From NCBI RefSeq assembly GCF_000002515.2, contig NC_006042.1, positions 1,674,001-1,738,000 of the forward strand: 64,000 nucleotides of DNA, in the 5' to 3' direction. Of this stretch, positions 1 through 11,920 are shown piece after piece (the stretch's first letter is position 1; each line of letters opens with the position of its first letter). This DNA is from Kluyveromyces lactis (Eukaryota > Ascomycota > Saccharomycetes > Saccharomycetales > Saccharomycetaceae). The translations under genes were made by a program, and so were the position numbers. The notes below the pieces were generated by a model, which saw only the letters and a list, made by a program, of their open reading frames with translations, had not been told where the DNA came from and ran no database searches.

Positions 1-3000
1 GTGAACAAAAGGCGATAAACGGAGAGTGCAGAAAAAATTGCAGTGTTAACAGCGGCAATGCACGTACAAAATATAATTATTACTAGTAAATGGGAATAAC
101 CAATAAAAAGGCACTAGCAACGGTATTTCAGATGCCATATAGCAGTAAAACAAAATACTAAACGTGGGAGATCCCGATAATCGATAGAGTTAACAACCTG
201 TTCGTTAAGTGACTGGGGCTATTTTAAAAACATACGCGGCATTAGTATTAGATTATTAAGTCTCGATTGAATCATATTCTTATCAATAATCCTTACTAAA
301 ACAAAATCTAGAAGAATGTGAATTATACCATTCTCCCGTAGCTTCAAAAATGTCAAAATGCTGCAGTTCGGTTTTTGGCATAATGTTTGATACTTTTCTC
401 TAAAATGTGCCTTTTACTTACTGATTTTCTAGAATTATTATTTTACCTTAACATTATTTCAGAAAAGAAGTAAATTTATGATGTTATATTGAATGACGGG
501 GTTCATTTTCTGTCCTCATTAGAAAAGGGGAACAGTCTTGTATAAACGTAGTAATGGGCTGTTAACGATTGGAGCCTTTCTGTTTATTCATTCTTTTATT
601 GCAGTAGCTTTTCAGTAATAGTGAATAATCCTGGGATATAGCAAGTGTGCGTAATTTCATCTCTTGTCTCTTCGGTGAAACTTACTGACAACAGGGTAGC
701 TTCATTCATTTCGGCATTTTTTAGTTCCTTATTTTGTATTAGCCTTATCTTTTATTTCTGTGCACCGGATATGATATGGTAAATAGGGAACTAATGACAA
801 CAGTTGTGTATTCCAAAGCAGCTGTGGTTCTTTGCAGCCATCAATACCGCTTTTTATTTGGAAGTTTGAACTGTGGTAAAATCAGCATATGGTTCAAGAG
901 CTTTACAATATGTAAGAGTTCTCGATAAGCATAAAGGTATAGAAGAGGAGAAACTAATCACCTTCAATGCAACTTAAGATTAATTGTGACGTAACTGAAA
1001 AATTCTTCTCACAGATAGTGACTCGTCCTAAAAACCGACAAAAGAAAACGTATTATCAGCAGCAAATTCTGGGTCCAAAAAAATATCGCGTCAAAGATAT
1101 AACGGTGTTAGACGCTAAGCTCTCTGCAGTTTTATTCTGCCTTCTTTTCTTTAATTTTTCATAACCAATTTATCAAGGCACGCTTTTGTCTATGTCCTGC
1201 TAGAATCCATAATAAAACGCCCTTCACCTAATATATGGCTACTTTCTAACCAAGGAGATCTTTCATTTCCACAGCACTTTCTGTTATGTACGCATTCCAA
1301 AAACCGAAGAAAAATATAGATGATTTGTACATTTCCCTTTTTGTCTCCTCTCCCTTTTTTTTCTTTCCGTTCTACAGTATCTTCTGTGTCATATTCATTC
1401 GCTCTGAATAGTGTGAACGGGCCAATTTACTAAATTGTCACGAACTGAAAAATAAAAAGAACTCACACGACATACATGCACAACGTCTTGATTAATTAAG
1501 AATTTCTGGCTGTTCAATATATGTAATTTATTTGTTTATTTCTAGTTTCGATTGGTATAATCAAGGATACTACTACTAGATTCCCTAAGTCCTTTTCAAT
1601 TGATATAAAAGGAAACAATTTTAGCTGATTTCTGTTGCCATTTCCTCAAAAGAATACATTGAATCTCGATTAGTATATCTACCCTAACAGGACTCCTTCT
1701 GTTCCTTTTTTTTTTTTTTGACATTGTTTTTCTCTCTTTTAATTAGTTTCGGCGGTTCTTTTCGATTTGCGGAGATTTTACTTTACCATTTTCCTGGAAC
1801 TTCTGGTAACTAGTGCGGATACTTTTACGAATAACGCTTATCCTTGTACTATCATTATTGTTTATTAGTTCAACACAGTAGCAAAACATTTCAGAATAGA
1901 TTTGATTTGAAATCAGTGTCGAAGTCAGGGCTTAAGCAAAATAACGTTAAGACAGTATTTTCAGGTGTTTCCATAATATAAAACAGACTGAGGTAAAAAA
2001 GAATAGTGGTTTACAAACCTTGTTTGGTAGAATCAACTTTTTCTGAGCTTTCGCTTGTTTTGGCTGTCACATATATCGAATTTCGCATTTTTAAAATTTT
2101 TTTTGGCATCGTTGCCCATATTCTGACGCACATATATCGCTCTGCTTTTGCTTGCGCTATTCAAATATCCATACACTGCAATTTTATCTTGCGGTATTCT
2201 GGTTCAATAAATCATTATTTTTAACAACTGGCTCTTCCATTTCCTGCAATTCTGTCAAGGAGCAACTTAAAGAAAAAAAGGAATTACAGTCCTGAAATAT
2301 AAACCTATCGAGTTTCATACTTGTTAGATCTGAGATTAGCTCCTCGCAATCAAGAATTCTGTTTTTACTTTGATTTCTTCTTTCTTTTGGAGTACAAGAA
2401 CGCATAATTTGGGTTATTTCATATAGCTAGTCGAATTTGTCATCTGAAGCATTGGCCGATTTCATCATCTGATATTCTTTCTACGACGACTCTATTAGTT
2501 TCGCTGAAATCCTTTTCGGCTTCTGAGAACAGTCTCTACAGTTCTATTTTCAGATTTTTACCCGATTTGGCTTCGTTTGGTACTTTTTTTTTTAGCAGCC
2601 AATGCAAGTTTGAACTGGAAAAAGACCGTTCAAAGAGTCACAAGATAATACAGGGACAAAATATTCAACAAAGGAGCATTCTGAACTTTTGAAAGATAGT
2701 TTTATTTCAAAACTTGCCTCCACACAATTGCAAAACATTATTATATCCCTGTTTTTTATTATATCCAGTTTTCATATTTTTGTTTTGAACTCGTACACAT
2801 ATCAAACAGTGAAAACTGCACTCAAAATATAATAACCGATCAATTATAAATTGATTTAAGCTGCAATACCTTTCTCCCTCATTGTGTTCTCCTTCCTATC
2901 TTTACACAATATCTTTATTATCTTGTGTTTTATTAGCTGTTCTGATTCTCCTTCCTTCTCCTTCAATCAAATATTAATATTGAGGAGAGGAAACGAACCC

Positions 3001-3730
3001 ATAATCCAATAGATCACCGACATAAGGCAAAAGTACACTCGCACGTTACAAGACTGTTGACCATACCGTACGAATAAAGGAGCACATTGTTTTATTCCAT
3101 TACAAATTCCGAGATTATATCGCCTAGAAATAAAAGTAGGGGGCTATCTGGACATATTTATACTATTTGTCCACTTGTTTTTTCCCTCTCTTGGCCAGGT
3201 CACTTTGCCGCAGTACTTGAAAATTAAGACAAATTTTTTTTTGAGAAATAAAACCGGAGCTGAAGTTTCAGAGGAAAAGCGCATATTCCCCCCCAAAGTG
3301 AGAAAAAAATTGCACGATTTTCACGACGCAAGAAGATCCACGGCAAAAGGTTTTCTATTTCTCGGGATACAATATCTTTCTATCACCTCCATTCTCCGAA
3401 CAAACAGGGCAAATCATAGATCGTTTTAAATAGGGTTTGTGACCAATATTTTCTCCACAGCGTGCCATATCAATAACGTTGCTCAGGTCAAATTATATTA
3501 AGAAGGCTAAATCATAACTAGCTGCTTCGAACCCACAGATTCATCGAACCGTTTTGATCAAAACAGTTTCTTTGTTCTGAAGTTTGTCATTTGAGGAATC
3601 AAAATTTGTCACATCACTATTGATTCATCCTTTTTACAGATCTGACTTTTTTTTCGTTTTTTGCACAGAGGAGGAAAGCCGAAAACCTTAATAGTGCCTA
3701 ACGTCTAAAAAAAGAAAACAACAAAGAGTA
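1..3730. other. 3.7 kb without a recognisable gene
   Basis: No reading frame here exceeds 84 codons, and none of the short ones looks like a known protein. The right part must contain the RIE1 promoter. I see poly-T runs (for example near 1708-1719 and 2586-2593), but no tRNA, no box C/D pair with a recognisable guide and no terminal repeats. A yeast intergenic space this long is unusual. It could hold an unrecognised ncRNA, a decayed gene, or simply the promoter of a gene beyond the left edge. Confidence 0.6.
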
Positions 3731-5857
3731 ATGTCATCCAATATGTCGAAAAACATCAACGAGAGTTTTAAAGACCGTATTGTGATTAATGATTCACCCA
3801 ATGAGTCAGGTGAAATATTAAGGCAAAGGTCGAATGAAACTGAAAACCAAACCAAAAATAAAGAGGAAATTTCTTCAGATAAACCTGTCATCAATTTAGA
3901 AAAGGAATTGACTGCTCTTAAAATCGACCGTCAATCATTGTTAGATGATAATTTAACAAACTTGCTGCCAGAACAGCTTTCTGAAATAGCAAGTGAATCA
4001 GAAACAGATTCAGATGAGGATACTACTAATTTGTTGGATGAACCGTCTCCAAGATCCTCTGATGACCCTTCCTTTTCAAGACCATCGTCTTGTATTTTCG
4101 TTGCGTCTTTAGCGGCCACTCTTAGTGATTCCGAACTCAACGCATCCGTGACAAAAGAGTTTGCGAAATATGGTAAAATTGTGTCTGTGAAAGTATTGCG
4201 TGATCCAGCAAACAGGCCTTACGCATTTGTTCAATATGCATCAGACGATGAAGCATTGAATGCGTTATCTCAAGCTCAAGGTACAACGTTAAACAATAGA
4301 AATATTCGTTGTGAAAGAGCAAAGGTCAACAGAACTGTATTCATCTCGTCAAGTTTTGCTAATCCACTAGAGGGAAAATTAACTGTTGAAAAAGTGGTAG
4401 ATTTGATGAGTAAATTTGGGGAATTGGAACAAGTTGTCCCTAGCAGAGACCAAATGTATAAGAAAAATTATTATCCAAGTGAGGTAGCAAACTCTTGGTT
4501 TATCCAATACGCTTATCGGGACGATGCGATTAGAGCATATTTGCAAATGAAACTCAATTACGAATACATGGTGGAATGGGCACAAAATGTCGATGTTCCT
4601 CCAAGGTTCAATTTGCTACTTTCAAAGGCTAAAATTTGCGAAAAGGAACGATTAGAAAGAGAACGATTCGGTAAGCAACCAATTTTCATCGATAACAAGT
4701 CCATATTCATAGGACAATTGAATTTTAAAGTTACTAAACCATTACTTTTGGAAAGGTTTTCAAAATATGGAGAAATCGACAATTGCAACTTGATCCACAA
4801 GCAGGAACAATTGAAATGCTTTGCCTTTATCAAGTACAAGACTCCGGCATCAGCTGCAAAAGCGTTGGAAAGAGAGAATCATTCAATATTCGTGGAGAAA
4901 ATACTGCATGTGCAGATCAGAGAGGTATCTAATTCAAGGCGTAGTTCAATTGATTCCAATAAGTCATTCCAGGGGCCTCAGTTGAACTTGGCACCTCCGC
5001 CTTTGAATATAGGAAGGAGAGCAAGTACAGGGTCTTTTTCAAAATACATGTATCCATTACCAAATCATTTACAACCAAATCTGCCATCTCATTATGTGTA
5101 TGCTACGATACAAGAACCAAGGAGAAATACTATAAACTCAGGCTCATCATCCTACCACAACCATAATCATGTTTTCGTTGGCAATACTGGTTCACAAGGT
5201 TTTTATAATGAAAATGGTAACCAGTATGTTTATGGCACAGAAAGCAAAAATTATCCCAACAAAACAGACAATGGAGTTGAAAAAGAAAATGCTTATCTAG
5301 AAGGTCCTCAGCAAATGCATAGTACCCACTTCAATAGGTCAAAAGACGATATCGAAAATAGCACAATTGAAGAAGAAGATGATGAATATGAAGTCGATGA
5401 AGACAATGATGCAGAGGACACACATTTCTTAGAACACGAGTCCAACTCATCATTCACAACTTTCAGCGCAGGCACTGGAACGTTCAAACATAACAATGCG
5501 CATAACACTGGTTCTTATCAAAAGAATCATAGTTACAAGAAGCGAAGAAATGTAGATGCACCAAGGCATGGTAGGATGGATCCAAATTTCTACTACGGCC
5601 CGCCAGTGTACTACCCAATGGAGTACTGTCCACCTTCTGGTAGCCCCGTTGGCCCTCCGCCCTCTCACTTGATTCAGCCGGGCGCTCACTTGACGGGACA
5701 GTGTCCACCTTCTCAACATTCCCCATTCTTTTATTACTTCCCTATGCCACCTCCTACACCGACATTTACTAATCCATTCCCACACGAACACCCTGGCGGT
5801 ATGAACTATTTGGATAATTCTGTCTCTGGACATGATAAAGCAGACCTCGACTATTGA
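3731..5857 (+). CDS. RIE1: RNA-binding protein with three RRMs, RIE1 orthologue
   Basis: A 708-residue cytoplasmic RNA-binding protein. Three RRM domains are visible at about residues 120-198, 203-300 and 325-400, with RNP-like strands such as CIFVASL and YAFVQYA in the first and SIFIGQL and CFAFIKY in the third. The N-terminus is acidic and serine-rich. After residue 400 the chain is low-complexity: Asn/His/Ser-rich, then a strongly acidic run near residue 540, then a Pro/Tyr-rich tail. The architecture fits S. cerevisiae Rie1 (YGR250C, about 780 residues), which is reported in stress granules and to bind mRNA. It is convergent with NPR3. The start is the first in-frame ATG, and the domain order supports it. 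The orthology is from memory of the family. Confidence 0.85.
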   Translation: MSSNMSKNINESFKDRIVINDSPNESGEILRQRSNETENQTKNKEEISSDKPVINLEKELTALKIDRQSLLDDNLTNLLPEQLSEIASESETDSDEDTTNLLDEPSPRSSDDPSFSRPSSCIFVASLAATLSDSELNASVTKEFAKYGKIVSVKVLRDPANRPYAFVQYASDDEALNALSQAQGTTLNNRNIRCERAKVNRTVFISSSFANPLEGKLTVEKVVDLMSKFGELEQVVPSRDQMYKKNYYPSEVANSWFIQYAYRDDAIRAYLQMKLNYEYMVEWAQNVDVPPRFNLLLSKAKICEKERLERERFGKQPIFIDNKSIFIGQLNFKVTKPLLLERFSKYGEIDNCNLIHKQEQLKCFAFIKYKTPASAAKALERENHSIFVEKILHVQIREVSNSRRSSIDSNKSFQGPQLNLAPPPLNIGRRASTGSFSKYMYPLPNHLQPNLPSHYVYATIQEPRRNTINSGSSSYHNHNHVFVGNTGSQGFYNENGNQYVYGTESKNYPNKTDNGVEKENAYLEGPQQMHSTHFNRSKDDIENSTIEEEDDEYEVDEDNDAEDTHFLEHESNSSFTTFSAGTGTFKHNNAHNTGSYQKNHSYKKRRNVDAPRHGRMDPNFYYGPPVYYPMEYCPPSGSPVGPPPSHLIQPGAHLTGQCPPSQHSPFFYYFPMPPPTPTFTNPFPHEHPGGMNYLDNSVSGHDKADLDY

Positions 5858-6298
5858 ATATGTCATTTTCTTTCTACTTTTTTTTAGCGTAATCATTGCA
5901 CTATCTTAGGCCCTCCTAGTGATTAACTCTTTTTCACCTTCTTTTTAGTCAACCACAGGGCATATACTCGGCACCGTCTTATAATATGTTCCCCAGTGGC
6001 GTTTCATTTGTACATGTCCTTCTCTTTTAGATAAATAAACTTAAGATATCATCTTAAACTTTACATGCATGGCATATATATATAGATATGTTTTCTGTTC
6101 GAGCTTCTCCGGAATTACAAACTGTTATGGTTACAACATGCAAAACAAAAAATATAAAACACAGTGAATTGATTAGTTATGACATAAAGTTATGCAACTC
6201 CAAAAATGGCTTATTATATAGTACTTAATTATTATGCATTGACAAAATCCTGTGCGTAGAATCGATTAGAAGAATAACAATGTAAGGGGATAGGGCAT
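5858..6298. other. Convergent 3' region between RIE1 and NPR3
   Basis: This holds both 3' ends. AT-rich TATATA runs (6075-6085) and AATAAATAAA-like sequence near 6030-6042 are the usual yeast 3'-end signals. No gene is seen. Confidence 0.5.
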
Positions 6299-8833
6299 TT
6301 ACCAGTGTTTTACTTCAACGATGTACTTACCTAAGGCCTGAAGCAATCTTTTTATCTCATTTTTAGGAATACCTTCCTTAATCATAATGTACTCCAAAGA
6401 AACCTTCCCATTAAAGTATTTCACCACTTGTCTAAATAGCGTTTGAAGATCAGTAGGTAATGCCTCAGCACATTTGTACAACCATCTCTTTTCTAATGCA
6501 GTATTACGTTCTGGTTCAAGAATTATAGTGAAATCATTATCGTTGATCATCTCCAAATCATCAAACTCACTGGAGTTATAATTTTCACCTCCAGTAACAA
6601 AATTACCGGACTTTTCGTGTTTGTTCGATCTTAAGTTATCCTTTTCTAGATCCTCATCGACAGCTATTTTAATGCGCTTGTCCACACGTACATACACAAA
6701 CGTCAATAATTGAGTGAGGTATCCGTACCTCATGAGCCATGCCAGGGCATTCAAATACATAGATTTATGTTCATTGGATGGTATGATATGCCCGAAAGGT
6801 CTGGGTTTCTGGGTTGACATAAGTTGAAGGAACGATGGCAAAGAAGGTAAGGAGGGAAATTTTTCATTGAATACCTTCTTGTTTTGGTATATCAACGACG
6901 GTTCATCGTTGTTATTCACAGGAACTTCTTGTTGTCTTATTAAGGTGTCGTATTCGCCATGTTTGAAGTCATCAGTTGAAAATCCTGAGATTGGCGCCAA
7001 TGGAGAAACTATATATGTGTTTCTCGATGATATTGGCAGTATCAAACGGGCGTGACGCCAGTATATTAAATGTAGACATAACGACTTTAAAGTAGTTTCA
7101 CAGAATTGATCATCATATGAGGAATCATTAGAATCGATTAGCTCTTTAATTAATAATTTATATTGACCAAGCCTTATAGTGGGCTTCAACTGTCTTACAA
7201 GGTTGATCAAAAGTAAATCAGTAACGCCGTTATCAAAGGAAGCGTTTTCAAGCCCTTTTATAATATTTTCAGGTTCATCGAGCAAAAGCAATCCATAATC
7301 TAGAAGCCTGTCGTGGTTGGCATACAAATTATCTGAATCTTCGTTTGTCAAGCTAGTGCTTCTACCAATAAAACTTTCGTTTAGTATTGAGGATAAGAAA
7401 GATCCACGAAGAACAGCATCTTCTTTTAAATTTGGAAGAATGGAAAATTCATTTTTGATTGGAATCTGCAAGGAAACAATTTTATCACCATCAATTTCAA
7501 GATTAGCAATTTCATTGTTATGGATGCAATTGAAACATTTTGTTAACGCTCTAGCTAGTGACGATTCGTAAAGAATTCTTTCATACATATATTTTCCTTT
7601 AGACCAGGGAGATTTTAAAGACTCATAATATCGAGAGTGTTTAGAAACTTCGTCCTTACACTTCATAATTTTCACGCATTCCCTAGTGACATAACCGGTT
7701 TTTCCTTGTATGTACCTTAAAATCAATGATAATCTAGTCACCACGTAATGATACATATCATCGACTCTTTCATTATATTCTATGATCTTTGGGTTCATGA
7801 TGAAGCAGACCTGGAACATGTTTATACTCTGCTGCAAACTTTCGAATTCATCATTTTCCGCATCAGGCACACAGTACATTTCATTAAGCATTTCTGATTT
7901 GGATGGTTCATAATCACTATTCTCATCATCTGCAGGTTCTTCAACATCATTAATGTGTCCTTGACTCTCTGTTTTAGATCTGTTTCGACCAATACTATTT
8001 CGACCAACACTATTTCTACTAATACTGTTTCGTGCAGTGCTACTTCTAGCCGAACGTTTGGAAGCTTGCTTTCTCTTCTTTGATTTCTTCCATCTTCCTT
8101 TGTGATCCGCGTGAATTGGCAACCCTAAGAAACATAAGTCATCCACAGTGAATTCAAATCTGGTGTTACACATCTCCTTTCTTGGAGAACAGAGTTCAGC
8201 TACAAATTCTGTATTGAAATTTAGTACTTTTGAGATATCCTGAAATGTATCCTGCTGAAATATTGAACCATCTAGCAAATCGTCTACCAAGATTTTCAAC
8301 TCTTCATCTACTGCATCCAATTCATCTTCTGGTCTCGGATCAGTCGTACTAGACATATTAGTCGATGTTCTAATCGAGTGCAACGATTCCCTCAACGAGT
8401 TTTCGCCATTGATTGCAACATTGTTATTATTCTGATTTAGCACTTGAAAGAGTTTATTCGCACTAATCTGAGATTGACGAGATCGTAGACCATTATTGAT
8501 AAATGTATTGTTTGTACTGCTGTTTACAGTATCCTCATGATTTGATTGTGGAAGGGAGTCTAACGATGATTCTGATGCATCAGATGAACAATCTGCATAG
8601 TCAGTCGACAACTCGCTATCACTCAAACCTGAAGAGTAGTCATCTGAAGACGAATTGTTTTCAGAGTCCGTATACTCGTATCTTTTCTTGATATCTGGGT
8701 GATGCGTCTTCTTCGAATTGGTCGCAGTAGCATAGTTGCTTGGTGGATAATGATAAATTAATTGTGGACCCGAATGAGTTGAAACAGTTAATGCGATTTG
8801 TACTAAGCAGGAATTCGGTAAATTCGTGGACAT
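6299..8833 (-). CDS. NPR3: Npr3, GATOR1/SEACIT subunit restraining TORC1
   Basis: An 844-residue protein whose start (LVQIALTVSTHSGPQLIYHYPP) is the typical N-terminal longin-type strand of Npr3. In yeast, Npr3 with Npr2 and Iml1 forms the vacuolar SEACIT complex that promotes GTP hydrolysis by Gtr1 and so damps TORC1 when nitrogen or amino acids are short. A long acidic Ser/Asp-rich insert (about residues 50-170) and a basic Arg/Ser/Asn repeat run (about 245-275) are disordered inserts. The C-terminus (about 760-844) resembles the winged-helix end of the family. It is shorter than S. cerevisiae Npr3 (about 1146 residues), mainly through shorter inserts. A GATAAG motif at 9203-9208 lies upstream and could bind GATA factors; that part is inference. 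Confidence 0.9.
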   Translation of the reverse strand: MSTNLPNSCLVQIALTVSTHSGPQLIYHYPPSNYATATNSKKTHHPDIKKRYEYTDSENNSSSDDYSSGLSDSELSTDYADCSSDASESSLDSLPQSNHEDTVNSSTNNTFINNGLRSRQSQISANKLFQVLNQNNNNVAINGENSLRESLHSIRTSTNMSSTTDPRPEDELDAVDEELKILVDDLLDGSIFQQDTFQDISKVLNFNTEFVAELCSPRKEMCNTRFEFTVDDLCFLGLPIHADHKGRWKKSKKRKQASKRSARSSTARNSISRNSVGRNSIGRNRSKTESQGHINDVEEPADDENSDYEPSKSEMLNEMYCVPDAENDEFESLQQSINMFQVCFIMNPKIIEYNERVDDMYHYVVTRLSLILRYIQGKTGYVTRECVKIMKCKDEVSKHSRYYESLKSPWSKGKYMYERILYESSLARALTKCFNCIHNNEIANLEIDGDKIVSLQIPIKNEFSILPNLKEDAVLRGSFLSSILNESFIGRSTSLTNEDSDNLYANHDRLLDYGLLLLDEPENIIKGLENASFDNGVTDLLLINLVRQLKPTIRLGQYKLLIKELIDSNDSSYDDQFCETTLKSLCLHLIYWRHARLILPISSRNTYIVSPLAPISGFSTDDFKHGEYDTLIRQQEVPVNNNDEPSLIYQNKKVFNEKFPSLPSLPSFLQLMSTQKPRPFGHIIPSNEHKSMYLNALAWLMRYGYLTQLLTFVYVRVDKRIKIAVDEDLEKDNLRSNKHEKSGNFVTGGENYNSSEFDDLEMINDNDFTIILEPERNTALEKRWLYKCAEALPTDLQTLFRQVVKYFNGKVSLEYIMIKEGIPKNEIKRLLQALGKYIVEVKHW

Positions 8834-9416
8834 TGAGCTATTCCTATCTCTTGGAGCTTCATAGACTGCTGAACTCTTAGATTGAGGGAAAGATTCTTTC
8901 GAATTAGCAGTTATACCCCAGTACTTTTGTATATTAGGTGTTTTATCAGTTAATCAAGTAAAATGACTATCGTATTTTCATATTTTTCATGTGTAGATAT
9001 TTCTATAATAATAAGGGAAACTATATATGACTGGAGAGACAGCACAAGTAGACACTACGAAATCTCCTTTGGTTTGTTAATATCGGGGTGTCGTATATGC
9101 TTAAGTTTTTGGAACAGTAAAACTCAAACGTTGCTGAATGTATTTGAGGGCTTTTAATTTGTCGTGTGGTGTATGTTCCTGCAGTTTTAACTTTCAAAAT
9201 TAGATAAGAACAAACAGAGATTAAAATATTGTCTGCTAAGAAAGTAGGATCGCGTAATCGATACTAGAACATCTCAAAAGGTCCTGATGTTACTACTATT
9301 ATTCTTGAAAGTTTCATTAAACGTAAAATATAGTGCTATTGAAATCAATTATGTATGAAGGGATTCAGAGCGAGAGAAGAAAACCGGATTCATTATCGAA
9401 CCATATTGAAGTAAAA
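8834..9416. other. NPR3 promoter and ADH 3' region
   Basis: NPR3 and ADH are tandem on the minus strand, so this space holds the NPR3 promoter and the end of ADH. It contains a GATAAG at 9203-9208. No gene is seen. Confidence 0.5.
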
Positions 9417-10463
9417 TTATTTTGAGGTGTCGACAACGTATCTACCAACGATTTCACCCTTGACCATCTTGTCATAAACATCTGCCAATTCAGATAATCC
9501 GACTATCTTAATTGGAGCATGCACTAAACCTCTTGCGAAGAAATCTAGAGCTTCTCTGGTGTCAGCTCTGTTACCGACGTAAGAACCAACAATGGAGACC
9601 GATTTGACAACTTGTGTAAAGACATCAGACTTACATTTGGCGTCCCTTGGTAGACCGACCAATACAACGGTACCGTTTGATCTAACGTAATTGGTGGATT
9701 GTTCTATAGCAAATTCGGAGACAGAGACGTTAATGACACCGTGGGCACCACCGTTAGTAGCGTCAACAATTTCTTTAATCAAATCCTTAGAGACGGCATA
9801 ATCGACGAAGTATTCACCACCTAGCTCCTTGAACAACTTAGCCTTTTCAGCACCGGTATCAATACCCAAGACTCTGTAACCCATAGCCTTGGCGTATTGG
9901 ATAGCCAAAGAACCTAGACCACCACAGGCACCGGAAATGGCAACCCAGTCACCGGCCTTCAAGTCAGCAGATTTTAGAGCCTTGTAAACGGTAACACCGG
10001 CACATAGAATTGGAGCAACTTCAGCCAAATCGGTACCCTTTGGAATTCTAGCAGCTTGAACGGCATCAGCGGTAGCATATTGTTGGAAAGAACCATCGTG
10101 GGTGTAACCAGACAAGTCAGCATCGGGACAGTTGGATTCATTGGACAATTCACAGTATTCACAGGACATACAAGAACCGTTCAACCATTTGATACCAGCA
10201 AAGTCACCAATGTTCCAGCCCTTGACATTTTCACCCATAGCAACAACGACACCAGCACCTTCGTGACCACCAACTAATGGCAATTTGGTTGGCAAAGGCC
10301 AGTCACCCTTCCATGCGTGCAAATCGGTGTGACAGACACCGGAGTACTTGACGTTGATCAAAAGTTCGTTGGCCTTTGGCTTTGGAACTGGAATGTCCTT
10401 GTATTGCAATTCACCACCGTTTTCGTAAAAGATAACACCCTTTTGAGTTTCAGGAATGGACAT
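9417..10463 (-). CDS. ADH2: Cytosolic zinc alcohol dehydrogenase
   Basis: A 348-residue medium-chain alcohol dehydrogenase interconverting acetaldehyde and ethanol with NAD(H). Catalytic zinc ligands are Cys44 and His in GGHEGAG near 67. The structural-zinc cysteines sit in [15 protein letters not shown] (about 98-112). The Rossmann glycines are in GACGGLGSL near 175. There is no N-terminal extension, so it is the cytosolic form, as opposed to the mitochondrial Kluyveromyces enzymes (about 375 residues). From memory it is nearly identical to the cytosolic K. lactis ADHs. ADH2 rather than ADH1 is my choice because it starts MSIPETQ and I recall ADH2 near TPI1 on the same chromosome. Codon use is strongly biased, as in highly expressed genes. 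A TATATAAG-type TATA element (minus strand) lies at about 10612-10622. Confidence 0.95.
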
Positions 10464-11747
10464 TTTTTAATTAATATTGATATTCTTTTTAGCTTGATTG
10501 CTTGTTATTCAGTATGATAGCTGATGGTGATTTATGTAACTAAATGTGATTGGAAGAACGACAATTATTACGATCTCAACAAGAGAATTGGAAAATATAC
10601 TAAAATCCATCCCCTTATATAAGTTCTAATTTCATTTCTTTTCAAAAACCTAACCCCATCACTTTCATAGTTCTACCCTATAACTTTGTGGGGGCATCCT
10701 TTAACGGTTTCTCCAGGCCCGTGGTGAGCTTTAGACAGTATAAGAATCCAGTGCTATGTCTAGCTGGCAAACAAAATTTAGGGGAACCTCGATGCCCATA
10801 TCTAAACTAAGCTGAAAAAAAAGAAAGAAGGGAAATCGAGATAGATTGTGATTCTTTGACAGAATTCAGAATTCAACATCACCTGTTGTTGCATCGATAC
10901 GGTCTGATCAATCGGAACTGCTCGGTTCCATCTTGACCGATTAAATTCTATATGGGGATTAGAAGCCAAGGAACAGCCAGCCATTCGAAACTTAGGACAA
11001 ATAATCTAGCCGACATGCGACAGAACTGGATATAGAAGAACATAATTGGCAGAGTTTACGCAGACTACCAGAACAGAGCAGGACAGAATATGGTACGATA
11101 TTGATCGTGCCATATACACCCGTACAGACCATACAGACCGTATAGTGACTATTGAAGGTCTATTATTGGTAGCCTTCAAGTGAAAGAAGGACCCACTGGC
11201 TGCGACATCCACTAACGTGGAAATAGCCTGACTCTGTGAGCTTCCCATTTTTTGCTATCGAATATCACAGGTAAAAGGCACCCCACAAGAGAGTATCTGG
11301 ATTCCTATCATTTTGAAGAAGATATGAACAGAAAAGTGGCAGCCTGGATGAAGCATATCACTCGGAGAAAAGTGAAGAAGACAGGCAGCTGCGGATCTTT
11401 TTCAGTGGGGCAGAAGAAAAGCCTAGAAAAAACTTGTATGGAGGAAAAAATGCCAATTGCCTATAACGATAAGACCGGGTAATAGACATATGTTTTTCCG
11501 TTATCACCCCTCATTTTGAGACTTCTATGTTCTTCACACAAGATGTGAGCTGATTCAGACCATAGGATTCCCAAAATTAAGGGTTGTAATGCATTTTCAC
11601 AGGTCTCTGGTTCACGACCTATCCCATTTATATACCATCACACAACATCACTCCAAAGGTTATCACGTAGCGTCCCTAACCTTTCGAATTGTATTGGGAT
11701 TGGATTTATAGCTTTAATTGAAGCGAGTGCAAGCGCATGTGGCGTGC

Positions 11748-11767
11748 ATATATATATATATATATAT
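11748..11767. repeat. (AT)n run upstream of CHO2
   Basis: Ten AT units. It lies 41 bases before the Reb1 inverted repeat. Confidence 0.8.
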
Positions 11768-11808
11768 GTTGAAGCTGGAGAATCAGCTGCTAGTCACATG
11801 ACCGACCA

Positions 11809-11852
11809 TTACCCGGAGCTAAATGGCCTTTGGCTCTTTTAGCTCCGGGTAA
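11809..11852. promoter_or_regulatory. Inverted pair of Reb1 sites upstream of CHO2
   Basis: TTACCCGGAGCTAAA at 11809-11823 is repeated as its exact reverse complement at 11838-11852, with a 14-base spacer. Each 15-base arm carries a full TTACCCGG Reb1 recognition sequence. In yeasts Reb1 clears nucleosomes and can stop transcription. The arms could instead form a hairpin in single-stranded DNA or RNA. The identity of the sequence is certain; Reb1 binding is inference. Confidence 0.75.
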
Positions 11853-11910
11853 CAAACAGCAGACACCACAGTTTGTGTGGCTTCATCATTTTTTTCGACA
11901 ATTCTGACTA

Positions 11911-11920
11911 ATTTCACATG
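11911..11920 (-). promoter_or_regulatory. Inositol/choline-responsive element (UAS-INO)
   Basis: The minus strand reads CATGTGAAAT, an exact match to the UAS-INO consensus bound by the bHLH pair Ino2-Ino4 in S. cerevisiae. It lies about 535 bases before the CHO2 start, a gene known to be under this control in baker's yeast. A weaker TTTCACATT match follows at about 11997-12005. Confidence 0.7.

Noticed and set aside
3520-3535. tRNA-like box B (GGTTCGAAGC on the minus strand)
   Set aside because: Box B is imperfect and no cloverleaf, box A or T-run is found.
5450-5896. 148-codon frame antisense to RIE1
   Set aside because: Shadow of the Pro/Tyr-rich coding region of RIE1; starts outside the gene but shows low-complexity Arg/Trp composition.
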